A DNA stretch of 6,091 nucleotides, from NCBI GenBank assembly GCA_021323495.1, contig JAJQJO010000250.1, forward strand, positions 1 to 6,091, read 5' to 3'. The stretch comes from Cellvibrio sp. GTDB lineage: Bacteria; Pseudomonadota; Gammaproteobacteria; Pseudomonadales; Cellvibrionaceae. Both the position numbers and the translations under genes were made by a program. Positions 1 to 5,206 of this stretch are shown piece after piece (positions within the stretch are counted from its first letter, which is position 1; each line of letters begins with the position of its first letter). The notes under the pieces are model-generated. The model was not told the DNA's origin and searched no databases. It saw only the letters and a program-made list of their open reading frames with translations.

Positions 1-1137
1 CCACCGTCAGTATTCAGCATTTGTTGCAAGCACTTGCACGAGTGCAATTTAATCACCGCCACCGCCCGTGTTGTGGTGGAGAAGCCGCTAGGGTATGACG
101 CCAGGACGGCGGAAGAGATCAACAGCCAGATCGCTGAATATTTCGATGAAGACGCGATTTTCCGTATCGATCATTATCTCGGTAAAGAAACAGTTCAAAA
201 CCTGCTGGCACTGCGTTTTGCCAACGGTATGTTTGAGCATCTATGGGATGCCAAGTCGATTGACCACGTACAAATCACTATTTCAGAAACCGTCGGTCTT
301 GAAGGGCGTGCGAGTTTTTATGATGGTGCTGGTGCGCTGCGCGACATGGTGCAAAACCACATCCTGCAATTGCTTTGCCTGGTGGCAATGGAGTCACCTA
401 ACAAGATGACCGCAGATCGTATCCGCGCTGAAAAGCTTAAAGTATTGGAAAACCTGCGCCCGCTGAATGGTAATACCGTTAAATATAATACGGTGCGCGG
501 CCAATACGTAGCGGGTGAAATGGGTGGTAAGGCGGTCCCCGGCTATCTGGAAGAGTTGGGGCAGCCAAGTAACACTGAAACCTTTGTTGCCATCCGTGCC
601 TACATCGACAATTCCCGTTGGGCGAATGTGCCTTTTTACCTGCGCACCGGTAAACGCATGAAGCAGCGTTTTGCCGAGATCGTTATCCAATATAAAGATG
701 TCGCGCACCGCGTGTATCCGGAATCTGCTGGCGTGGCGACACCCAACCGCCTGATTATCCGCCTGCAACCGGAAGAGAGTATCAAGATCATTATGGTGTC
801 GAAAGATTTGGAGAAGCACGAGACTCATTTGCGTCCGGTAGTGCTTAACCTGAACTTTGCGGATACCTATAAAGATTTCTACTCGGATGCATACAAACGC
901 CTGATGCTGGATGCAGCGGCCAATGATCCTAGCCTGTTTATCCATCGCGCTGAAGTTGATGCAGCCTGGGCCTGGATTGACCCGATTATCGAAGCCTGGC
1001 AGCGCCCGGAAAATAAACCACACGGCTATATGGCCGGAAGCTGGGGTCCGCAGGCGTCCGCACAGTTGATGGCCAGTGACCGTCGCCGGTGGTTCTCCAT
1101 CGACGAAGTGTTGTCGGGAGCGGATCAGGAATGGTAA
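1..1137 (+). CDS. zwf: Glucose-6-phosphate dehydrogenase, 5'-truncated by the window edge
   Basis: Zwf oxidises glucose-6-phosphate to 6-phosphoglucono-1,5-lactone with reduction of NAD(P)+, the cytoplasmic entry step of the Entner-Doudoroff and oxidative pentose phosphate routes. The frame is open from base 1 (PPSVF..., then ARVVVEKPLG) and matches the interior of the family, so the gene starts upstream; the in-frame TTG at 34 is not the start. The 378 visible residues compare with about 490 in the family, so roughly 120 are missing, including the N-terminal dinucleotide-binding glycine motif. Seen here (window numbering): EKP at 27-29, the substrate-site signature RIDHYLGKE at 55-63, the QNH motif with the probable catalytic-dyad histidine at 120, and FYLRTGKR near 212-219. 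The C-terminal half aligns without breaks to TAA at 1135-1137. Cofactor preference cannot be judged without the N-terminus. It is probably co-transcribed with pgl, which it overlaps. Confidence 0.97.
   Translation, partial: PPSVFSICCKHLHECNLITATARVVVEKPLGYDARTAEEINSQIAEYFDEDAIFRIDHYLGKETVQNLLALRFANGMFEHLWDAKSIDHVQITISETVGLEGRASFYDGAGALRDMVQNHILQLLCLVAMESPNKMTADRIRAEKLKVLENLRPLNGNTVKYNTVRGQYVAGEMGGKAVPGYLEELGQPSNTETFVAIRAYIDNSRWANVPFYLRTGKRMKQRFAEIVIQYKDVAHRVYPESAGVATPNRLIIRLQPEESIKIIMVSKDLEKHETHLRPVVLNLNFADTYKDFYSDAYKRLMLDAAANDPSLFIHRAEVDAAWAWIDPIIEAWQRPENKPHGYMAGSWGPQASAQLMASDRRRWFSIDEVLSGADQEW
1116..1120 (+). promoter_or_regulatory. Ribosome binding site of pgl, inside the zwf 3' end
   Basis: GGGAG lies 10 nt before ATG 1131, within the last codons of zwf. 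It supports the 1131 start over the upstream in-frame GTG at 1089. AGGA also sits at 1127-1130, immediately before the ATG and too close to act as the usual Shine-Dalgarno, so coupling to zwf translation may matter as much as this site. Confidence 0.5.
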
Positions 1138-1841
1138 GCGAACGTTTATTTGACAGCCGCGCGGAGATGATCGCCGCGCTGCAAACAGAATGTGAATCCG
1201 CCTTGCGCGAAGCCATTGAAGATCGAGGCGAAGCTACTTTTATGGTATCGGGCGGCAGCACCCCTGAGCCACTTTACCGGGCGTTGAGTAGTTCCGATCT
1301 GGACTGGGAATCAGTGTATGTCGCTTTGGTTGATGAGCGCTGGGTAGAGTTTGCCCACGACAAAAGCAATGAAGCCTTTACTGTAAAACACCTGATCCAG
1401 AATAAAGCGGCAGTTGCCAATCTGGTAGGAATGAAAAATTCGGCAGACACAGCTGCCGAAGGTTTGGATGATTGTGAAAGTGCTTACCAGCAATTGGCCC
1501 AACCATTTGATGTAACCATTCTGGGCATGGGTTCCGATGGTCATACCGCCTCACTATTCCCTCATGCGCAGGGTCTGGATGAAGCGTTGAACCCGGAGTC
1601 TGAGCAGTTATGCGCTGCGATTATCGCCAAACAAAGCGAAGTTACCGGTGCAATTACCGAGCGCATGACTTTGACCCTGGCTGGTTTGCTGCGCTCCAGA
1701 ACTCTGGTGTTGTTAATTACCGGCGATGAAAAGCTGGCGGTGTTGCGTGCAGCCCAAGCGGGCACAGATGTAAAAGAAATGCCGATTCGCGCTGTTTTGC
1801 AACAACAAAAAGTGCCTGTAGTTGTCTACTGGGCGCCCTGA
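1131..1841 (+). CDS. pgl: 6-phosphogluconolactonase (DevB/Pgl type)
   Basis: Pgl hydrolyses 6-phosphogluconolactone, the Zwf product, to 6-phosphogluconate in the cytoplasm. The 236-residue product has the usual length of the SugarP-isomerase-fold Pgl family. Visible motifs in order: SGGSTP (40-45), the phosphate-binding loop; DERWV (68-72); GMGSDGHTASLFP (132-144), the most diagnostic block, with the expected catalytic histidine; an ERMT segment (177-180); and a late LLITGDEK strand-loop (194-201). I chose ATG 1131 because it gives the family N-terminus and has GGGAG at 1116-1120, 10 nt upstream. An in-frame GTG at 1089 would add 14 residues with no family resemblance, inside zwf. The start overlaps the zwf stop by 7 nt (ATGGTAA), which suggests translational coupling and balanced synthesis of the two enzymes. 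Confidence 0.96.
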   Translation: MVSERLFDSRAEMIAALQTECESALREAIEDRGEATFMVSGGSTPEPLYRALSSSDLDWESVYVALVDERWVEFAHDKSNEAFTVKHLIQNKAAVANLVGMKNSADTAAEGLDDCESAYQQLAQPFDVTILGMGSDGHTASLFPHAQGLDEALNPESEQLCAAIIAKQSEVTGAITERMTLTLAGLLRSRTLVLLITGDEKLAVLRAAQAGTDVKEMPIRAVLQQQKVPVVVYWAP

Positions 1842-1850
1842 TTTTACGAT
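1822..1850 (+). promoter_or_regulatory. Weak candidate sigma-70 promoter before eda
   Basis: TTGTCT (1822-1827) and TACGAT (1845-1850) are separated by exactly 17 nt. Each matches the -35 or -10 consensus at 4 of 6 positions. Transcription would begin near 1857, at the left edge of the hairpin that precedes eda. The -35 lies in the pgl coding end. Matches this weak arise often by chance, so this is only a possible internal promoter allowing eda to be expressed apart from zwf-pgl. Confidence 0.2.
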
Positions 1851-1855
1851 TTATG

Positions 1856-1890
1856 AGATAACCCTTACCCGTTATCTTTTCGATTTTTTT
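1856..1890 (+). terminator. AT-rich hairpin with T tract between pgl and eda (weak terminator or attenuator)
   Basis: AGATAAC (1856-1862) and GTTATCT (1871-1877) form a perfect 7-bp stem around an 8-nt loop, extendable by one G-U pair (1855/1878). TTT, then CGA, then TTTTTTT run to 1890. The shape is that of a Rho-independent terminator, but only 2 of 7 pairs are G-C and the T tract is interrupted, so termination is probably partial. It lies 14 nt after the pgl stop and ends 7 nt before the eda Shine-Dalgarno, so it could lower eda expression relative to zwf-pgl. Confidence 0.5.
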
Positions 1891-1897
1891 GAACAAC

Positions 1898-1903
1898 GAG
1901 GGA
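1898..1903 (+). promoter_or_regulatory. Ribosome binding site that fixes the GTG start of eda
   Basis: GAGGGA, complementary to the 16S rRNA 3' end, sits 6 nt before GTG 1910. It decides the start: the longer in-frame alternative, TTG 1889, lies upstream of this site, would translate through it, and falls in the T tract of the preceding hairpin. Confidence 0.75.
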
Positions 1904-1909
1904 CATACA

Positions 1910-2545
1910 GTGGCTTTAACTATCGATCAAATTGTCAGAGTGGCGCCAGTCGTACCCGTTATGGTGGTGGAGCGTATTGAAGATGCAGTGCCTTTGGCCA
2001 GAGCGCTCTATAATGGTGGCTTGAAAGTTTTGGAGATTACCCTGCGTACGCCTTGTGCGTTGGATGCTATCACCGCGATGGTGGAAGCTCTGCCTGATGA
2101 CGCCGTGATTGGTGCCGGCACTATCATTACTCCGGCAGATTTGGAAAAAGCCGTGAAAGCGGGATCAACATTTTTGGTGAGCCCGGGCACTACACCCGCA
2201 TTGATCGAAGCGGCCAAAGCTTGTCCGGTGCCTTTGTTGGCTGGTGTTGCAACACCAACTGAAGCAATGAATCTCTACGTGCAAGGTTTTACCCATCAGA
2301 AATTCTTCCCGGCTGAAGCAGCGGGTGGCGTGCCTATGTTGAAATCAATTGCTGGTCCCTTGCCGCAGATTACTTTCTGCCCAACCGGCGGTATTGATTT
2401 GGCTAAAGCGCCAAGTTATCTGGCCCTGCCTAACGTGCATTGTGTTGGCGGCACCTGGATGGCCCCTAAAGAATTGATGAAAGCCGGACGCTGGGACGAA
2501 ATCGAGCGTTTGGCTCGTGAAGCAGCCAGTCTGCCACGCAGTTAA
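1910..2545 (+). CDS. eda: KDPG aldolase (2-dehydro-3-deoxyphosphogluconate aldolase)
   Basis: Eda is a class I aldolase that splits 2-keto-3-deoxy-6-phosphogluconate into pyruvate and glyceraldehyde-3-phosphate, the defining step of the Entner-Doudoroff pathway; family members are cytoplasmic trimers and often also act on 4-hydroxy-2-oxoglutarate. The product is 211 residues, the normal family size for a single (beta/alpha)8 barrel. Visible features: PVMVVE near 16-21, LEITLRT (41-47) with catalytic Glu42, GAGTI (68-72), SPG (91-93), KFFPAE (131-136) with Schiff-base Lys131, the phosphate-site CPTGGI (157-162), and a late GGTWM (180-184). The start is GTG 1910, chosen from GAGGGA at 1898-1903. 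It follows zwf-pgl as in pseudomonads, but a 68-nt gap with a hairpin intervenes, so expression may be partly uncoupled. Its product feeds directly into the GAPDH encoded next. No Edd gene is in view. Confidence 0.97.
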   Translation: MALTIDQIVRVAPVVPVMVVERIEDAVPLARALYNGGLKVLEITLRTPCALDAITAMVEALPDDAVIGAGTIITPADLEKAVKAGSTFLVSPGTTPALIEAAKACPVPLLAGVATPTEAMNLYVQGFTHQKFFPAEAAGGVPMLKSIAGPLPQITFCPTGGIDLAKAPSYLALPNVHCVGGTWMAPKELMKAGRWDEIERLAREAASLPRS

Positions 2546-2551
2546 ACGGAC

Positions 2552-2631
2552 GGGCGCGGCTTGCTGTGCCCCAATGAATAGAAAAATGGGCGTAGATCAA
2601 ACGCCAGAACAGGGCGCAGCAAGCAGCGCCC
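2552..2631. repeat. Large imperfect inverted repeat of two REP-like palindromes (BIME-like) between eda and gap
   Basis: Arms 2552-2571 and 2612-2631 pair over 20 positions with 18 Watson-Crick pairs, one G-U (T2567/G2616) and one mismatch (G2558/A2625), around a 40-nt spacer. Each arm is also a small palindrome: GGGCGC, an 8-nt loop, then GCGCCC on the right (perfect) and GTGCCC on the left (one G-U). Read on the minus strand, the right palindrome is preceded by GTAG (2635-2632), like the foot of REP elements recognised by RAYT transposases; the left one is preceded by a degenerate GGAC (2548-2551). The spacer has a further small stem, GGCGT (2589-2593) with ACGCC (2601-2605). No T tract follows, so it is not a canonical terminator. 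The BIME-like identity is inferred from architecture; effects on mRNA stability or Rho termination are possible but not shown. Confidence 0.6.
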
Positions 2632-2658
2632 CTACCGCAAATCAGTGAATAGCTTATT

Positions 2659-2663
2659 AGGAG
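2659..2663 (+). promoter_or_regulatory. Strong ribosome binding site of gap
   Basis: AGGAG sits 6 nt before ATG 2670, a near-ideal Shine-Dalgarno in keeping with a highly expressed glycolytic enzyme. I found no convincing -35/-10 pair in 2546-2669, so the gap promoter either lies further upstream, is masked by the palindromes, or gap is reached by read-through from eda. Confidence 0.7.
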
Positions 2664-2669
2664 AATGTA

Positions 2670-3674
2670 ATGATTAGAGTGGCAATTAACGGTTACGGTC
2701 GTATCGGTCGCAATGTGCTGCGTGCCTTGTATGAATCAGGCAAGCGCAATCAAATCCAGATTGTTGGCATCAATGATTTGGGTGATGCTCATCTCAATGC
2801 TCACCTTACAAAATACGATTCAGTGCATGGTCAATTTAACGGGACCGTTAAATTTGAAGGCGACACTATGTTTGTCAATGGCGATTCAATCCGCATTACT
2901 TCCGAACGCGATCCAGCCAAATTACCCTGGGGCGAATTGAATGTTGATGTAGTGTACGAATGTACCGGCATTTTCACCAGCAAGGAAAAAGCGGGCTTGC
3001 ATTTGGCCGCTGGTGCCAAAAAAGTCATCATTTCTGCTCCAGGTACTGATGTTGATGCCACCGTGGTATTCGGTGTAAATGACAAAGTATTGAAAGCGTC
3101 TGACACGATTATTTCCAACGCATCTTGCACCACTAACTGTTTGGCTCCGATTGCCAAAGTGTTGAACGATAGTTTCGGCATCGTGCAAGGTTCTATGACC
3201 ACCATTCACTCCTATACCAACGATCAAGTACTGTCTGACGTATTCCATAAAGACATCTATCGCGCGCGCTCTGCCACCCAGTCAATGATTCCTACTACGA
3301 CTGGTGCCGCAAAAGCAGTCGGATTGGTATTGCCGGAATTGAAAGGCAAGATGGATGGTATTTCTGTGCGTGTTCCTACCATCAACGTCTCTTTGGTGGA
3401 CCTCAACGTATTGGTAGAAAAAGACGTAAGTGTTGAAGCAGTTAACGCAGCGATGAAAAAAGCAGCTGAAACTGAAATGCCAGGTGTCCTGGCGTTTGTA
3501 GATGAGCCTCTGGTATCTATCGATTTCAACCACAACCCGCACTCTTCCAACTACGACTCGCTGCAAACCAAAGTGTATGGCAAGTGGGTAAAAGTGTTGG
3601 CCTGGTACGATAACGAGTGGGGTTTCTCCAACCGTATGCTGGATAACACCCTCGCACTCATGTCAGCTAAATAA
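2670..3674 (+). CDS. gap: Glyceraldehyde-3-phosphate dehydrogenase, phosphorylating, type I
   Basis: GAPDH converts glyceraldehyde-3-phosphate, phosphate and NAD+ to 1,3-bisphosphoglycerate; family enzymes are cytoplasmic tetramers. The 334-residue length is typical. Residues 1-150 form the Rossmann domain with NGYGRIGR (7-14) and IND (34-36); Asp36 after the second strand suggests NAD preference. The catalytic domain shows ASCTTNC (151-157) with nucleophile Cys153, TTIH with His180, TTTGAAKAVG (209-218), and C-terminal WYDNEWGFSNRMLD (312-325). Segments such as RVPTINVS and DFNHNPHSS recall erythrose-4-phosphate dehydrogenase (Epd), but the TGAAKAVG block and the overall pattern match the Pseudomonas Entner-Doudoroff-linked GapA better, so GAPDH is preferred. 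It is followed by pyk after 10 nt and almost certainly shares its transcript, while the palindromic repeat separates it from eda. Confidence 0.95.
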   Translation: MIRVAINGYGRIGRNVLRALYESGKRNQIQIVGINDLGDAHLNAHLTKYDSVHGQFNGTVKFEGDTMFVNGDSIRITSERDPAKLPWGELNVDVVYECTGIFTSKEKAGLHLAAGAKKVIISAPGTDVDATVVFGVNDKVLKASDTIISNASCTTNCLAPIAKVLNDSFGIVQGSMTTIHSYTNDQVLSDVFHKDIYRARSATQSMIPTTTGAAKAVGLVLPELKGKMDGISVRVPTINVSLVDLNVLVEKDVSVEAVNAAMKKAAETEMPGVLAFVDEPLVSIDFNHNPHSSNYDSLQTKVYGKWVKVLAWYDNEWGFSNRMLDNTLALMSAK

Positions 3675-3684
3675 GAGAACCATC

Positions 3685-5130
3685 ATGTTAAGACGTACAA
3701 AAATCGTCAGCACTCTGGGGCCGGCTTCTGAATCGGCAGAAGTGTTGGAAAAACTGATTCTGGCTGGTGTGAATGTGGTTCGTTTGAACTTCTCCCACGG
3801 CTCACCTGAAGATCACAAGCGCCGTGCGGAAATGGTTCGCGAAATAGCCGCCAAGCACAACCGTTTTGTTGCGGTGTTGGGTGATCTGCAAGGGCCAAAA
3901 ATCCGTGTGGCGCGTTTTGCCGAAGGTAAAATTCATCTCACAGTAGGCGACAAATTTATTTTGGATGCCGCCCTGGGTCGCGATGAGGGTAATCAGCAGC
4001 AAGTGGGTATCGACTACAAAGAATTACCCAATGATTGTAAGCCTGGCGATGTACTCTTGCTCGATGATGGCCGTGTAGTGTTGACCGTCGATAAAATTGA
4101 AGGCACACGCATTTATACCACCACCAAAGTTGCTGGCCCTCTGTCAAACAACAAGGGTATTAACCGTCAAGGTGGCGGTCTGACTGCGCCTGCATTGACT
4201 GAAAAAGATATCGCCGATATCAAAACTGCCGCAGAAATCGATGTGGATTATCTCGCTGTGTCTTTCCCTCGCTCAGCTGAAGACATGGATTTCGCGCGCA
4301 AATTAATGGTCGCAGCGGGTGGTCGCGCCGGTTTGGTTTCCAAGGTTGAGCGCGCCGAAGCAGTTGCTGATGACGCAACGCTGGACGGGATTATCCTCGC
4401 CAGCGATGCAGTTATGGTAGCGCGCGGTGACCTGGGTGTTGAGATTGGTGATGCAGCGCTGATTGGTGTACAGAAGCGCATTATTGCCCGTTCCCGTGCA
4501 CTCAATAAAGTGGTAATCACCGCGACCCAGATGATGGAGTCGATGATCAACAGCCCATTGCCAACCCGTGCAGAAGTATTTGACGTAGCTAACGCAGTGC
4601 TCGACGGTACCGATGCCGTAATGCTTTCGGCTGAGACTGCTGCGGGTAGTTTTCCGGTTGAAACAGTAGAAGCGATGGTGCGTATTATCCTCGGTGCTGA
4701 AAAACATCCGACGGCCAGTTTTGACAACTACCGCATGGACCAGGCGTTCAGTACCGTTGATGAATCAATTGCATTGGCATCGATGTTTACTGCCAACCAT
4801 CTTCACGGGGTCAAGGCAATTATTTGCTTTACTGAAACTGGCAGCACTCCGCGCTTGATGTCCCGTGTCGGTTCGCAATTGCCAATCTTTGCCTTCTCGC
4901 GTCACGTGAGCACACAGCGCAAAGTGGCTATGTATCGAGGTGTTCTACCCATTGCGTTTGATACCGACAGCGCTCCTTCTGCAGACGATTTTGTACGTGC
5001 AATTGCAATGCTTAAAGCACAAGGTACTTTAGCTGATGGTGATTTGGTGATTGTTTCCAGCGGTGATACTACCTTGCTGGGCGGCACTAACACCATGAAG
5101 ATCCTGCGTGTTGATGACACGATGAAATAG
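3685..5130 (+). CDS. pyk: Pyruvate kinase (PykA type)
   Basis: Pyruvate kinase transfers phosphate from phosphoenolpyruvate to ADP, giving pyruvate and ATP, the last glycolytic step. The product is 481 residues, like E. coli PykA (480), and resembles it closely from RRTKIV onward. Features in order: RTKIVSTLGP (4-13); VVRLNFSHGS (31-40) with the conserved Arg33; a B domain near 70-170 containing LGDLQGPKIR (65-74); SKVERAE (219-225) with catalytic Lys220 and metal-binding Glu222; ARGDLGVEIG (246-255) with metal-binding Asp249; ITATQMMESM (278-287); and a C-terminal domain (about 350-481) that in this family binds allosteric effectors. The 10-nt gap after gap and the weak Shine-Dalgarno (AGAGA, 3674-3678, overlapping the gap stop) point to co-transcription and likely translational coupling. 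A strong terminator follows, so pyk closes the unit. Confidence 0.97.
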   Translation: MLRRTKIVSTLGPASESAEVLEKLILAGVNVVRLNFSHGSPEDHKRRAEMVREIAAKHNRFVAVLGDLQGPKIRVARFAEGKIHLTVGDKFILDAALGRDEGNQQQVGIDYKELPNDCKPGDVLLLDDGRVVLTVDKIEGTRIYTTTKVAGPLSNNKGINRQGGGLTAPALTEKDIADIKTAAEIDVDYLAVSFPRSAEDMDFARKLMVAAGGRAGLVSKVERAEAVADDATLDGIILASDAVMVARGDLGVEIGDAALIGVQKRIIARSRALNKVVITATQMMESMINSPLPTRAEVFDVANAVLDGTDAVMLSAETAAGSFPVETVEAMVRIILGAEKHPTASFDNYRMDQAFSTVDESIALASMFTANHLHGVKAIICFTETGSTPRLMSRVGSQLPIFAFSRHVSTQRKVAMYRGVLPIAFDTDSAPSADDFVRAIAMLKAQGTLADGDLVIVSSGDTTLLGGTNTMKILRVDDTMK

Positions 5131-5146
5131 TGTTGTCCCAATGAAG

Positions 5147-5175
5147 AAAACGGCAGCTAGTCTGCCGTTTTTTTT
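5147..5175 (+). terminator. Strong Rho-independent terminator after pyk
   Basis: AAAACGGCAG (5147-5156) pairs perfectly with CTGCCGTTTT (5162-5171) around a 5-nt loop, with an unbroken 8-T run at 5168-5175. It begins 17 nt after the pyk stop. The flanking A and T runs also give it a weaker terminator shape on the minus strand. It should end the gap-pyk transcript before the M23 gene. Confidence 0.93.
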
Positions 5176-5198
5176 GTCCGGAATTTACCTCGAATTAC

Positions 5199-5203
5199 GG
5201 GAG
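5199..5203 (+). promoter_or_regulatory. Ribosome binding site of the M23 gene
   Basis: GGGAG lies 3 nt before ATG 5207 and 6 nt before the adjacent in-frame GTG 5210. It rules out the far-upstream ATG 5141 and places the start at 5207 or 5210; the spacing slightly favours GTG 5210, the codon type favours ATG 5207. The two differ by one residue. Confidence 0.6.
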
Positions 5204-5206
5204 TTA

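Noticed and set aside
34..36. TTG 34 as a zwf start
   Set aside because: The frame continues to base 1 with residues (PPSVF...) matching the interior of glucose-6-phosphate dehydrogenase, so the gene is cut by the window edge.
394..1023. Long antisense open frame (209 codons) across zwf, and similar antisense frames over gap and pyk
   Set aside because: The + strand encodes intact, well-conserved enzymes here; the antisense translations show no recognisable motif or ribosome binding site and are explained as shadows of coding constraint.
1889..1909. TTG 1889 as the eda start
   Set aside because: It lies in the T tract of the hairpin, has no Shine-Dalgarno, and would translate through the strong GAGGGA that serves GTG 1910. 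The seven extra residues do not look like the family N-terminus.
2612..2640. GC-rich palindrome as an intrinsic terminator of eda
   Set aside because: The stem is strong but is followed by TACCGCAAATC rather than a T run, on the + strand. Rho-dependent effects cannot be judged from sequence.
2546..2669. Small protein or RNA gene between eda and gap
   Set aside because: No open frame with a ribosome binding site and no promoter-plus-terminator arrangement; the space is filled by the palindromes and the gap leader.
2664..2682. HexR-like operator at the gap start
   Set aside because: Only one half-site, TGTAAT (2666-2671), is present and the following bases do not complete the palindrome TGTAAT-n-ATTACA. 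It also overlaps the spacer and start codon.
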